Part shown: positions 13,001 through 24,059 of the stretch, one piece after another
How positions within the stretch are numbered: the stretch's first letter is position 1
Layout of the letters: the number at the start of each line of letters is the position of its first letter
Source of the DNA: Icerya purchasi
Taxonomy: Eukaryota; Arthropoda; Insecta; Hemiptera; Monophlebidae
Direction of reading: 5' to 3'
Assembly: GCA_039619475.1 (NCBI GenBank)
Contig: CM077116.1
Location: 299,998,464-300,062,463 of the forward strand
Length of the DNA: 64,000 nt
Position numbers and translations under genes: made by a program
Notes under the pieces: generated by a model
Databases searched by the model: none
What the model was told of the DNA's origin: nothing
What the model saw: the letters and a program-made list of their open reading frames with translations, nothing else

Positions 13001-16000
13001 TGAATAAAAAATAAAAAAAAGTTGCAAAATAAAATTTAAAAACCTGAGAAAGAAAAAATGCGATTAATGTGTTAATTGAAAAGTATAATATCAGTTATTA
13101 AGCGGCAATGACGGATGGTCAGCAGAAGGTAAAGTTGAATTACCTTATTACTTTCTGTAAAATTCGTAACAATTGCTTGTAATGCATTTGCCGCAATAAG
13201 AAGAAAAAAAATAATGAAGATTTTGACTTCAAAATTGGATGAAAAATTGCAAAGGTTTACGTAATATTAATTCTGCTTTTTTGAACCTAGGATGGACCTT
13301 TAAAGTAATTATACTAAGAAGATTAGAAACCTTTGAAACACGATTGTATTGCTAAGAATTCCTCGGTTAAAACAACTAAAGAATGAAAAATTCATAAAAA
13401 TAATAAATATGAAGACTGCATCAAGCAAACAAAGCTTTCATATTTTGATTATGAAAATGAAAAATGTTAGTTAATTTAATTTATAATTGAAAATATGATT
13501 GAAGGAAGAGAAGGTAGAAGAAGTTTAAAATTGACTAGGAAATTTAAAATAATGCACCAGACAATGTGCAGGGAAACTGATCTGAACTCTAAGAAACAGA
13601 TCCCATTATTCTTAATTAAACAAAATCAACATATAGACATTAATAGCCGGCGATCTCAGTGGTAACGAGGAAAAAAATAAATAAATTCGACAATTGGACT
13701 GAACGTAATTAAACTATTTTAAATTTTATTATGACAAAAAACCAACTATAAATTAAAATTTTTGGAATCAAAATCCAAATTAAACAATGTACTATATTTT
13801 TTAGCATGCGTATTTTTCTTATATGCTGTATCTCTGTACAGACTGTTCAGAAATGTATAAATTGTACATTATATGGTTAAATAAAATAAATACCTCGTAT
13901 GAAGTAGTTAATTGCAGATTATAATAAACTGGAAGGTAGACAGCCATTACTGTAATAATTGCAAGAAATTCTCCAAAAATAATCATAGAGTGCTGAGTAC
14001 CGTATACATAAACTTCTGCAGGTATACCCAGTACCGATATACCGGACATGTAACTAACAGAAAAATAAATATTATTTATATATTACAAATGTTCTTATTG
14101 GATTTGCTTATTGTACGCTGCACATGGATTTATTTTTGAATATTTTTGAATTTTCGTAAAAATTTCTTTTTATATAGAATGCAAAATAATGTAGTTCGAC
14201 AAAACGGATATTCTGCTTAATTTGTTTAATTATAAATTTTTTTAGACATTTCTCGTTACCGGATTATCCTGCTATTAAACTTATAAAAAATATTCGAAAA
14301 ACTGCATTTTAAAAACTGAAAAAAAATCACAACATTTGCAAACGATTAAAGATATATTGATTAAACACGACAATTAACTTTCATTCGTCTGCTGAATTAT
14401 AAGTAACCGTATTCCAAATGCGACACAAACGTTGTACAACAAAAAAAAAAGTATAATTATATTTTTCACGCACAAAAAGGAATAAAATTAGTCTTAGTCT
14501 GTCTAATTAAATTTGTTTTTCATACATTCTGTTATATTTGAATTTTGATCTTGTCTCTATTAGTCTGTTATAAATTCGAAATCCGCCTCTCGTAGGAAGG
14601 AAGAAAAACTACAAGAAGGGGGCATACAAAAGTAATAAAATGACTAAAATAACATCAGCGGTTCGAACAATTTGTTTGAATTTTAAAAAGCTGAATTAGA
14701 AATATAAATTTATTTGTTTATTCGAAAAAAAGCAACAAAATCACTTACTTTCTAGTTATTACACTGCTTACTTTTCACAAATTTAAAAATTTTAAGTGTG
14801 TTTACTAAATAAGTGTTGGTATTCTATTTTTGGTTTCTAACCTTACAATATTCATCTTCGAAAACAAATATTTAAATAAGGTGCTTCTAAACACTGACAT
14901 TGTCTTCGAAACATGACTTTGAATAACTGGGAATATTCCTTTACCCCTAATTCTTTTTTGAAAAAATTCAATTAACTTCGAGTCAATGCTTCGAATTTCT
15001 ATTACTCTGCAAGTCAATTCTGTACATTAAAATTTCAACGGCGGGCATGTCAAAAAGTCTGTAAATAAATAGATTATCTTTCAATTTTCTCGGATACTCA
15101 TAAACCTTAATTTGAATTCGTTTTTTAGATTAATGCCTAAGCAAATTTGTTAGTGAATTAGGTTGACATTTTTAAACTAGTTTACCCATGGAATAAATTT
15201 ATTTTTAGAATTTTTCATATTATTGTAAAAATTACTTATTAAAAAAAAATGTTTTCCTTGTAGTTTTAAATTTGAATCATTAAAATGTTTACGACTTATC
15301 ATAATTAGTGCGCCATTTGCCATAATTGCAGATAAATTTTCTAATCTCAGATTAAATTTAGTTATATAGTGTGACCGAAATTTTAAAAATATCAAATTAT
15401 TTTGTAATTCTTTTCTTTCGAAGAACGTCTACCATTTTTTCAGTAATTTCAAAATTATCATCAGAACTGCGAGTGAAAACCATTAACCGCGCCAATGCTT
15501 TTATTAATGACAATTGAATAAAAACTAAATATTTTGATATGCAATCTTATAAAGAGTTTTGTAAATTTTCCTCTTATGTCATGAACAATGGTATTCGCGA
15601 CTGCGTTGACACGTCTTTGCTAGCAGGTAGTGTGTACAGGTATACTTGTGCATGTACATATGTGATGCGATTGGCGGGTTAATTTTGGTTGGTGGAATGG
15701 TATACTTGGGTTAGATTTGGATACTTACACTTAGATTATCAGACAGGTATGGTGGAAGGAGAAAAAAGTTGAAATTAGTTAATGAATACTCATATTAACT
15801 TTGAAAATTTGAACAGATTACTAGGCATACATGGCAAGAGAGCAAGCGTGTTGGGGTTAGTTTCAGTGATCCAGACAAAAAATTTGGGGTGGATTTTTAA
15901 AACTGATGTACTGTTTTGAAATTTAGTACATAGAATGAAGTTAGTTTTTAGCATTAGTGTAACAGTTATTTGATTCACCTGTCGCAGAATAACCTTCTTT

Positions 16001-19000
16001 CTCTACTTGCTAGAATCAGTTTTTCAAATGCATATTTTCTCTCACAGTGACAGGAATTCCTTTTAAGCAATTCGTAATAGTGAAATAAAAAAGGGATCAC
16101 AGGGATTACGTTCTTGCACTTAATAAACTTAAAAACCCAATGTACTGACTATTACAGGTTGAAAGGACCAATCTATTCACAGTTATTTTAAAATTCGGCA
16201 CTCATTACTCTGTTCCCTATATCTGCCTTCTGATGAAGCTGTAGAAAAAACCCACTTCCTCAACACTGTACAATCACTCAATTCACCTGTAATTCTAATC
16301 GGTGACTTCAACGCTCACTCTCTAATCCTCGGAAGCAGACCTACAAACCCTAAAGGCCGATTAATAGAAAAAATACTTGCTAATCTTAACCTATGCATAT
16401 TAAACTTAAGCGAACCCACTCACTTCAGCTTTACTTATCGTAGTTGGTCAACTCTGAATTTAATCATCTTTTCTCCGCAATTATCCAACAATTTACATGC
16501 ATTTCTTCATGAAGACTTAGCCGATAGCAATACGCGCCTATGCTAATTAAATTGATTAACTCGCCATGTCCTATACATCCCAATGTGCCTCATTGGAACT
16601 ATAAGAAAACGGACTGGGATAGATAATCTTCTGACTGTTCTGATCTATCAGTCGACATAGAAATGAATATAAACATTACCATTGATTGTACAGTAAGTGT
16701 AATAAACAGATATATTGATCATCATTGATACTTTCACTTCTTCTCTAATCAGAAAAGCGCAGTCATTTACTCTTTCGCCTAAAACAATAAACCGTAAATT
16801 AGTTCTGTGGTGGGCAACGCAATGTGCTCGAGCGATTAGGATAAGACGGAAGTTGTTACGCAACCTGAAAACTACACCATCATTAACTAATCTCACAGAA
16901 TACAGAAGGGCTCGTGCTAAAGTCAGATGCACTGTCAAGCAAGCTAAGCAGAATTCTTGGTTTCGATTCACCACAACAATGACAGTATCAAACCCGTCCA
17001 GCACTGCGTGCTCTAAAATCCGGTCTATAGTGTTGTTCCTTCTTATTTCCAACTATGCTTAATGTAGATCAGAGGGACGTATTCAAACCAGACGAAATTG
17101 TTGCCACTTTTGCAGGTCCACTACCAGTAAACTTCAAGCTGTCCCAACATTTTTACCGACCTTCCATCGTTCAATTTTCCTACAAGAAGCCTAGACTCAG
17201 AACCTTACAACAAATAAATAACTTTAAAGGAACTAAAGCATGCTATCAAATCCACTAGAGAAGCGGCTCCTGGATGCAATGGCCTACATACTGCTATGTT
17301 AAAACATGTTCCTGCATCGATATTAGCTATCTTACTTCAGATCTTTAACACGATCTGGATGAGGAACGAATTTCCACAAGTCCGGGAAACAGCTGTTATA
17401 ATTCCAATTCTAAAACCTGCAAAAGATCCTTCAGCTGCTGAGAATTATCGCACTATTTCGCTTACATCAGTTCTAAGTAAGGTATTTGAATGAATTGGTT
17501 ATCATCGTCTAAACTAGTTGCTCGAAACAAAAAATCTGCTTCATCCTTCCCAATGTGGCTTCCGTTGTAATCGATCGACCTTACACCAATTGCATGTTAT
17601 TCAACACGCTGTTTCAGAGGCATCGACAAAAAAACTTCATTTATTAGCTATCTTCTTTGACCTATCCAAGGCTTTTGACAAGACACCAAGACACAAAATC
17701 ATGAGTTAACTCTTCTGTTGGAATTTCTCTGGAAACTTTACAACATTTATTTATAATTTTCTTACCAACTGGAATTTTTTCGTACGGATTGGGAAAAATT
17801 CATTTTCTTTACGCCTTTTGATAACTGGTGTTCCACAGGGTTTAATGTTGAGCCCGATGCTTTTCAATATTGCGATTAACGACTTGGCAGGTGCTATTCA
17901 TTCTCCAGTCAGAAGCGTATTGTTCGCTGATGACCTAATAATTTTTGTGCATTGTCGAACTGTATCCTCTGGAGAATGTGTACTTCAAGAAAGCACGGAC
18001 CCTCTAGTTACTTGGTGATCTAGAGATGGATTATGCTTCTCAAGTAGCAAAACGTCCGCAATGCACTTCTGCCGCATTCGCAACTGTGCATATAAAGTAT
18101 GCATCAATCTACAGGGCACGTTTCTTCTCAACGAATCATCAGTCCGATATCTCGGCTTGCTTTTAGATAAAAAGCTGTCTTGGAAGCCTTACTTAAACCA
18201 TATTAAAAAAATCTGTACCCAGAAAATGATCATTCTAAAGAAATTGGCTCACATCTATTATAGTGCTGACCGAACTTCTCTATTACGAATCTATCGTTGT
18301 TTGATCCGGTCTAAAAGCGAGTAAGAAGCTGCGTTATTTTTCACAGCGAATACTCTCAACTCTTTAAACGTTCTCCAAAATTCAACTCTCCACTTGGCTA
18401 CTGAAACATTTTGCACTACGCCGATTGACACTCTGAATCATCAGAATGCCTTTTAGATATTCACCGCTGGTTTCTCTTGGCTAACTTAGCAGTACAATCT
18501 AAGGCTTCCGGTTTTTCATCACCACGTTTGGTTTCATCATCGGCCCCGCTTTCTCCAAGACAGTCGCAGTCAGTTTCGGACATTTTCAATAACATCTTGT
18601 CAAAGATAAAGGTTCCAAATATATCGGTACTTAGGTTCTCAAATGCATTAATTCTACCATGGAATGATAACCTAATCAAGATAGATTTATTAATGCTCAC
18701 TTTCAAAAGCGACTGCGCATCCATCAAACAAATAGAGAATAATATTCGGACACGAACCTCCGGCTCGTCTCTTTTCATCACCGACGCGTCTAAATTTGAT
18801 ATGTTTGCTGGCTGCTCCATCGTCTCCGATGGTAGTGTCACTATAATCCGTTATTCACTTCCAGAACTGTTTTCCATCCTCTCTGCCGAACTATATGGTA
18901 TCTGACTCGCTGTCGATTTCCTCATGAGATCTGACTCACACCAATCACCCGTAGTGTGTTCAGATTCTCTCGCAGCACTCAACGCCTTATCCAACGTGTT

Positions 19001-21873
19001 CAGCCACGATCAACACCGGTAGCCAAAGAAGTTCTCAAATTATTATCGTTGAGACCAGATCGGATAGTAACGTTCCTATGGATTCCTGCCCACGCTGGTA
19101 TTCGAGGAAACGAACTGACAGACACGGCTGCAAAGGAGGCTGCTGTGACAATGCCGGTGCCAAGCGTTCCTGCTTCAGCAACCGATCTCAAGATTCATAT
19201 AACATGTGGTTTAAAAGCTCTATGGCAGAGGAAATGGCAGCAAACATCACAAAAAAATAAGCTCCGATCGATCAAGTCTTCAGTATCACCGTGGAATATA
19301 CTTCCAAATCGAAGAGATGATGTAGTCATCACCAGACTCCTGGAAAAGAAATCTTGCAACCTGCCTTCTTCTTTTCCTCTCTCCCTTAAAGACAGCCCTT
19401 CTGCACTGCCCAATTTAATTATTTTCCTTCATAAGTTCGGTCTCCACTCGCTAATCTAAACTTCCTTCTCCTTCCGTGTCTCTAGCCACAGTTGCTGCAC
19501 ATGACACGTAAATCTAATTTAATAATAATAAAATTATAATCCTCTGAAATTGTAACGATGTTCAATCGGTAAATGCAGTAACATATACATACAAATTATA
19601 TCGTACAATACACTTCCTTACTTTAGTTTTAATTTTAAGACTTTCTTCTTTCTCTTACCTGTTTTTCGTTCTCCCTCCATTTTATAGCTCTTCCACAGGG
19701 ATTTATTAATCTAAAACTCTTTAATTCCGTTAATTCTTTTCATTTTCCACTTTTTACTGACTGCATCAAAGGGTTCTCATGGTGTTGGAGTTGGAACATC
19801 TTTTGTACACTCCGATCATAGCTACTCTGAAAGTTTTAGGCTTCTTCCAGTTTAATCGAATTTCTTTACGGAGTCTGTTGCGATATTACGAGCCTATCTC
19901 CAATTTGAGACATTAATTTCTAATTATTCCTGTTTCTAACAGTGTTTTAGGGATCCATCTTTCCTATGATCGTATCATTCTTCGTATTCGTTCAATTACC
20001 TATAGCCTTTTCTAAACTCACCACATTCAGACTGCGTTTCTTTGGATAGCAAGCCATGTTAGTAAAAAGGGAAATGAAATGGTTGATCAGTTGTCCCGTG
20101 ATACAGCTGTTAATGAGTTCTCCATTGTAAATACACTGCTAAAAACTTACTTTTAATGTCTAAAAAGTTCCATTTTAAGTTTTGATACCAGCTCATCATA
20201 TTTTTTTTCTTCCTTTCTAATAAACTTTCCTTTTACTTTTCTATTCAACTTTTTCTTCCACCTTACTCTTGATTCCATAAATGTTCTTTTTTAAGGCGCT
20301 CTGTTTTATTTCTTTTTAATGCAGGTTGCGTTTTAATCACAGCCCTTCCCTCATGTTGTTATCGTTTTTCACTTACACACTCTCTTATTGTCCTCTGACT
20401 CCTCTCAATGATAATCAGAGATGTAATTTTGGATTACATCAGTTTCTAATATTGGGCTCTGCCCATGGGCGTCGCCAGCAGTGGACAGGGGGGCAGCTGC
20501 CCCCCCTGGGGCCTCGAAACTTTTTAATCAACTGGCCATGATGAGTATTGATAGGCGCGTAATCATGCATAATTTGCCAGAAACCAACGAATTAATTAAG
20601 ATTTTATTCTTGTTTAATAAAATATTAAGCTATTACAACTTATAAATTTTATTTTTCCTGTAACTCATATTCTCTTTCTATCATATCCCCCCCCCCCCCC
20701 CCCGTCGCATCGATTGGCGATGCCCTTGGCCCTGCCGTCTGGATGTTTCTTTATTCCTAACTTCTTGAACTTAACGTTCCTACTTCCTATAGTATTGCAT
20801 CCGTTCTTTCACTTCCATTGTCCTCTTTGTTCCTTCATCATTTCTATTGGTGATTAAATAAATAATCTTATGAGATGTATAAAAAAAAAATAGTTTTTAT
20901 AAAATTTTAAATAAAATGATTACCATGGTAAATAACTAGATAATATTAGTAAATACACTGCGTTCTGTTACTTCTTGACTTCCATGACGTGATCTAAACA
21001 TACGCGTCATGCTCCTAGCCTAACTGCTGTGCTTATTGTGGAGAGTTAAAAAAAATGTAGTGTTTTCTATTACTTTTTTACAGAGAAATAAAAAATCCTG
21101 CAACAGTATTTTTAATATTTGCTACCGGGAATGTTGTTTATACTCAAATTCGAAATTCTTCTTAACTACTACTGTAGTTTTCGGTAACCTTAAATTTTTC
21201 AATAAATTTGATAAATTAATATTTTTATTTCTATTATTATGTATATACATGTTATTATTATTGACGTATAATAAAATTATGATTTCACAAAATACGTTAT
21301 TACCTATCTATAATAAATTTATGTTTCTACGCACACATCTCGCGGGCGAAGCCGCAATGGGCCAAGTTATGGGACTTCCAGAAATATCACTGAGTGGACT
21401 CTAATGAATATTTTACAAAGAATGAACAAATTAATAAAAGCGTGATAAAATAAATTGAAGATTTAAAAAATGTTCACTATAACATGTATATAGATATAAA
21501 TTCCAGATAAAACAAATATTTTTTCATTAATTTCCGGGTACAGATTTACACAAGTATTAATACACACGGGCGAAACCGTGGATAACAGATAGTTTTTCTA
21601 TAAAATCTTAGCATATAAATTTAATATTAATTTCTTTTTTTTTATTTGCCTGTATTTGTTTTACTTATTTTGTATTTCAATACAATAAATGTTTTACCTG
21701 GCTATCAGCGACATGGTAATAGGAAATATTCCCAACGATTTTCCACCCATTAAATATTCAGAAGTTGTATTTTGCTTTACAGGTGCGAAATATGCAAAAT
21801 ATATGCCTATTAAGGCAGATATGATTAACATGAATGAAAATAACAATAAATCCACCCAGTCCAAGTGTTTCAT
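4024..21873 (-). CDS. SLC5-family sodium/solute symporter, first three coding exons (gene continues off the left edge)
   Basis: The exons are 21873-21698, 14053-13894 and 4093-4024. They join in phase (AG|T, then phase 0) into about 135 residues. These cover the N-terminus, the first transmembrane helix (DWVDLLLFSFMLIISALIG), the SSF-family stretch YLMGGKSLGIFPITMSLIAS, then SYMSGISVLGIPAEVY, a further hydrophobic span and YLQMRFGAPVKILG. This order is typical of insect sodium-coupled monocarboxylate or multivitamin transporter-like proteins, which are plasma-membrane carriers moving small organic anions or vitamins with sodium. The start ATG at 21873-21871 is preceded in frame by TAA nine bases upstream. 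Introns are 7.6 kb and 9.8 kb, both filled with transposon debris. Exon 3 ends in phase 1, and the following exon was not found down to position 1, so the gene is truncated by the window. The substrate cannot be told from the sequence. Family assignment is firm; the subfamily is inferred. Confidence 0.86.
4503..5185 (+). repeat. Left terminal inverted repeat of the 6.6-kb element
   Basis: Pairs with 10417-11099. Differences seen include A/G near 4533 and single changes near 5099 and 5133. Beyond about 5185 the similarity decays into repeated TTCCCC and AATTCACCCAAG units. Confidence 0.85.
5340..6800. other. Interior of the 6.6-kb element, no gene recognised
   Basis: Non-coding. At about 6480-6655 and 6656-6800 there are two diverged copies of a roughly 170-bp unit containing ATACTTAGGCTTG...GGGAAACT and GGGAACGG..GTGCG..TT. 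A third partial copy lies across the I-like insertion at about 9365-9470, so the insertion split an existing tandem array. Confidence 0.5.
6833..9347 (-). mobile_element. 5'-truncated I-like non-LTR retrotransposon
   Basis: The insertion is bounded by the 7-bp target duplication CGGAATA (6826-6832 and 9348-9354). The A tail appears as poly-T at 6833-6857 on the plus strand, and the 5' side stops inside the reverse transcriptase domain. It sits inside the 6.6-kb inverted-repeat element, so it is the younger of the two. RT plus RNase H coding sequence fills it; endonuclease and ORF1 were lost by truncation. Confidence 0.88.
6941..9335 (-). pseudogene. Reverse transcriptase-RNase H polyprotein fragment of the I-like element
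   Basis: The RT part (9335-7722) shows ILKPGKNKNDHNSYRPISLL, VFIDLKSAYDSV, GLPQGNLLSP and IQYADDLAVY (catalytic YADD). RNase H starts with YTDGSF. The frame then shifts at about 7722-7813 and continues with the catalytic Glu (TVELYAI), Asp (ILTDSLAVL) and WIPSHCGIKGNEIVDRLA. The C-terminus has a CSSC...H...C knuckle. RNase H after RT is characteristic of the I group. One frameshift and loss of the 5' part make it non-functional, although all four RNase H acidic positions are still present. Confidence 0.88.
9480..10210. other. Interior of the 6.6-kb element right of the insertion, no gene
   Basis: G-rich on the plus strand. Two related segments, GGGTTGGGGCCCTTCCTGGGG (about 9930) and GGTTGGGGGCCCTTTTCTGG (about 10069), spaced about 140 bp apart, indicate another degraded tandem repeat. 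No ORF of note. Confidence 0.4.
10417..11099 (-). repeat. Right terminal inverted repeat of the 6.6-kb element
   Basis: Reverse complement of 4503-5185. The open frames at 5048 (plus) and 10554 (minus) are mirror images of each other, so neither is evidence for a gene. Confidence 0.85.
11103..11970. other. SLC5 intron 2 sequence, nothing recognised
   Basis: AT-rich with no long open frame. A segment at about 11230-11330 (AGAAGAAGAGGTCCAGAAAG) has a hint of coding-like composition but no domain I can name. Confidence 0.35.
11975..12211 (+). pseudogene. Jockey-like retrotransposon fragment (polyprotein C-terminus)
   Basis: Translation contains LRRIVGTPYFVSNSTLHNDF, a YKKFFERLS phrase and LPGNLQRRLRRAWCRDAL followed by a stop. 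This is the C-terminal tail that follows RT in jockey-clade elements (R.I..APW.V.N..LH.DL......, RL..RRR.W.RDL). No upstream RT remains. Confidence 0.6.
12900..13020 (+). pseudogene. Short non-LTR retrotransposon 3' remnant
   Basis: Encodes KNGVQEAQDRNKWKKLGKAY followed by a stop and an A-rich tail (AATAAAAAATAAAAAAAAG). The EA.DR..W..L phrase is the usual C-terminus of RTE-type polyproteins. Only about 100 bp remain. Confidence 0.45.
13894..14053 (-). CDS. SLC5-like transporter, coding exon 2
   Basis: The acceptor is TTTTTCTGTTAG and the donor G|GTATTT. The exon has 160 nt and encodes YMSGISVLGIPAEVYVYG followed by a hydrophobic span and YYNLQLTTSYE. The SG.S.LG.PAE.Y pattern is the family hallmark around TM2. 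The first base completes the Ser codon begun in exon 1, which supports the splice. Confidence 0.85.
14054..16170. other. SLC5 intron 1 sequence, no gene
   Basis: AT-rich. Short open frames show no domains. A TG-rich patch at about 15630-15740 (GTACAGGTATACTTGTGCATG) is the only compositional feature. Confidence 0.4.
16176..19545 (+). pseudogene. I-like non-LTR retrotransposon relic with EN, RT and RNase H
   Basis: Read across several frames, the order is endonuclease C-terminus (VILIGDFNAHS, then THFSFTYRSWSTLNLI), RT (ILKPAKDPSAAENYRTISLT, FFDLSKAFDKTP, GVPQGLMLSPMLFNI, LFADDLIIF) and RNase H (FITDASKF, LSAELYGI, VCSDSLAALNALSN, WIPAHAGIRGNELTDTAAKE). The 3' end is an AAT-type tail (TTAATAATAATAAAATTAT at about 19519), as in I elements. 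Multiple stops and frameshifts show it is old. It lies within the first intron of the SLC5 gene, in antisense orientation to that gene. Confidence 0.8.
19740..20890 (+). pseudogene. Second I-like retrotransposon relic (RNase H and 3' UTR)
   Basis: At 19755-19860 a broken frame resembles the RNase H start (a LFTD-like phrase, then a frame change to GVGVGTSFVHSDHS and FRLLPV). At about 20030-20130 the RNase H end reads QTAFLWIASHVSKKGNEMVD followed by QLSRDTAV. A pyrimidine-rich 3' UTR follows, ending in ATGAGATGTATAAAAAAAAA near 20889. A MITE-like insertion (20461-20730) lies within that UTR. Heavily decayed. Confidence 0.5.
20461..20730. mobile_element. MITE-like element with C/G-rich inverted ends
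   Basis: The left end GGGCGTCGCCAGCAGTGGAC continues into a run of G. The right end is the approximate reverse complement (CCCCGTCGCATCGATTGGCG followed by ATGCCC) after a run of about 18 C at 20687-20704. The interior is AT-rich and non-coding. The ends resemble those of hAT-related or other cut-and-paste MITEs. Target duplications were not resolved. Confidence 0.5.
20975..21162 (+). repeat. Dispersed repeat family B, copy 1
   Basis: Matches 53846-54036 in the same orientation at roughly 80% identity by eye. Shared landmarks are GCTCCTAGCCTA.CTGCTGT, TAGTGTTTTCTATTA and ACAGAGAAATAAAAAATCCT. Non-coding. Confidence 0.65.
21330..21593 (+). mobile_element. Helitron-like 3' termini (two hairpins)
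   Basis: Two short hairpins share the CGGGCGAAGCCG-type core: GCGG-GCGAAG-CCGC at 21342-21355 and ACGG-GCGAAA-CCGT at 21566-21579. The second is followed by GGATAACAGATAGT, close to the CTAGT end of insect Helitrons. No Rep/helicase sequence is present. Confidence 0.4.
21698..21873 (-). CDS. SLC5-like transporter, coding exon 1
   Basis: This exon holds 176 nt of coding sequence from ATG to a GTAAAA donor at 21697-21692, ending in two bases of a split Ser codon. It encodes a short cytosolic or extracellular start, one hydrophobic helix and the conserved YLMGGKSLG segment that leads into TM2. An in-frame TAA just upstream fixes the start. No 5' UTR or promoter element is recognisable. Confidence 0.85.
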
Positions 21874-22321
21874 AATGTATTATCGAAAAATTAACCCTTA
21901 CCGAACTGGTGAAACGCATGCAACGATTAATTTGTTCGGTACGAGCACATTGAATATCTGTTATTGTTAACATTTTTACTGCTCCGTTTTCTATTATACA
22001 TTTAATTTATCGAATGATAAAGTAATTATGGTGTAAATTAACGAATTCCGGTTACTAAATGATGCGTAATATTTAGAACGACAATTTAAATTTATTTCAA
22101 AGCATAGTTTCCGCGAAGCATATCTATTTAAATTGTTTATCTTCTTTTTTGTAATCACATCTTTGCTAAATTTATTTGCATTATACGAATGCATAAATTT
22201 ACTTTTTAGAAGTGAAAAGGAGTTCCTGTTAATGTATGTTTCAATGAAAATTGCTAATAATTATAATTTTCTATTTTTGTAAACTTATTTTATTCACACA
22301 TAACTCCCATTTATACATACA

Positions 22322-22328
22322 TACATAT

Positions 22329-22370
<42 letters not shown>
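22322..22370. repeat. TACA/TA microsatellite
   Basis: ATACATACATATATACATAC runs into a long (TA)n tract immediately before repeat family A copy 2. Confidence 0.8.
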
Positions 22371-22372
<2 letters not shown>

Positions 22373-22625
22373 TAATTACAACGTAATTCTTAGGCTACCA
22401 GAAAATGTCCCAATTTTATGTAACGTTTGTTATATTTTATAGGATTTCTGTGATTATGTTATTATATTCATATGGACCAATTTAGAATTACGTTATAAAT
22501 TTTGAACATTTTATACAAAGTATAGAAGAGAAAGAGATAGAAATTTAAGCAAGAGGGGTCAAGAGGCTCAGCCCCTTGCGAGGCCAAAATGGCTGAGTTA
22601 TTATATAATATATATATATTACACT
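22366..22625 (+). repeat. Dispersed repeat family A, copy 2, flanked by (TA)n
   Basis: Starts TTAATTACAACGTAATTCTT, has the inverted motif AGAATTACGTTATAA near 22484, then the same ATACAAAGTATAGAAGAGAA and CAAGAGGGGTCAAG...GAGGCCAAAATGGC blocks as 2149-2625, ending in TATATATA. It is shorter than copy 1 in its first part. Confidence 0.7.
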
Positions 22626-22629
22626 CGTA

Positions 22630-23090
22630 TATATAAAATGCAAATGTATGTGTTTTCAGCACTCTTAAAAAATTAATCACCTCATAAATTAAAAAATGAA
22701 GATCTAGAAATATGTTTTTAACCTATTTTTGTAATTTTATGTTATATGTAGTGTTGCGTAGTCTAATTACTAAAGGTAAGCCTATATAAGGAACAAAAAA
22801 AAAAGCCTTTTGGCATAGTCTGCTGATAGTCATGAGATCTGTATTTGTATACGCAGAAGTTATTCGATAGGGACATAAAAATTTGTAAATACAGGATATT
22901 ATTTATTACGTAACTAGCAATTCGTTTGACAGATTTCGTGATAATTGGCGACCGCAAAAACAAGATCTTACTTGCAAATTTAAAAAAATAAAAAACAAAA
23001 ATTTAGAATATTGTTGAAAAATAGCTGATAAAAGAATTCTGAGAAGTGATATTAAAAGTTCGTTGCAAAATTATATTTTGAGTCAGAAAG
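22630..23090. other. Intergenic, no gene seen
   Basis: AT-rich, no supported feature beyond short open frames lacking domains. Confidence 0.35.
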
Positions 23091-23099
23091 CGAGGATTA

Positions 23100-24050
23100 A
23101 TTTAATGTAAATCCTATTGAAACATAAAAAAGATAAAGTGACATCTTTGGAGAGATGGGCAAGTAGTGAAATGTTAGAGGATCCTGAGTTCATTAATTTA
23201 GATGAAAGATTTGTAAATTCAGATAAAAATTTTGTTAATCAGTATAAAGAATTAAATGAGAACAGTTTAGATGAGAGTCAAATAAGAGAATAGATTATGC
23301 TGAAAATAAAATAGAAAAAAAAAATTAAGGGAATAAATGAGAGTTTGAAAAAACAGCGTAGAAAATTGGAAAATCTGGAAAATGGAATTATGACATTCAC
23401 CGGAAGTACGGATAGAGACTTGGAAAAGATGAAGATAAGATTAGGAAAAAATTAGGGAAGATTAAAAAAAAGAAAAGGAAAGGTGGATGGAAACGGAATT
23501 CCATTGGATTAAAGCCAAAATTGGAGGAAAAAGAGAATGAGATCGGAGATTTAAAGAGAAGTGTCGATCAGAACATGGTTGAGGTAGTGCTGGTGAAAAA
23601 TACGTATAATATGGAGAAACATTGTAGGAATTTAAATAATTTGGGAAATGATTTGGAGGAGAAACCGAGTAGGGAATTTAATTAATTTGGAAAGTGACAT
23701 AGAGGAGAAACCGAGTAGGGAATTTAATTAATTTGAAAAGTGACTTGGAGGAAATACAAAGAAGGAATTTAAATAATTTGGAACATAACGTAAAGGAGAA
23801 ACAGAATAGGAATTTAAATAATTTGGAAAGTAACTTGGAAGAATCGGTCGGTAGGGAAATTAGTGGTGTTGAAGGGAATTTAGTGAGAAAAGTGGAGGAG
23901 AAATGGGAAATGAAACTTCAAGGTATGGAAGTGAGTTTTGAAGCGAAGGAAAATGAGATTGGGAACAGGAAGAGAGATCTTAGAGAAAATAATATGGGAG
24001 TAACGCAGATAAAATTTGCATATAATTTAGTAAGGTTTCGGAAATAATGC
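23100..24050 (+). pseudogene. Decayed coiled-coil ORF with 15-residue tandem repeats
   Basis: From about 23626 units of 45 or 46 bp repeat (GGAATTTAA.TAATTTGGAA...GGAGGA). Each 45-bp unit encodes 15 residues such as RNLNNLESNLEES. The last open part (23733-24047) is charged and coiled-coil-like throughout. The 46-bp units shift the frame, and upstream stops break it further. Highly charged N-terminal coiled-coil segments of this kind are seen in some insect retroelement gag/ORF1 proteins, but no diagnostic domain is present, so the identity is open. Confidence 0.4.
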
Positions 24051-24059
24051 AAGAGAAAA

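Noticed and set aside
18461..18841. 126-codon minus-strand open frame in the I-like relic
   Set aside because: Antisense to the RT/RNase H region, no recognisable protein.
21758..21973. 71-codon minus-strand open frame overlapping SLC5 exon 1
   Set aside because: It is a shadow in another frame; the SLC5 frame starting at 21873 has the family motifs and a valid donor.
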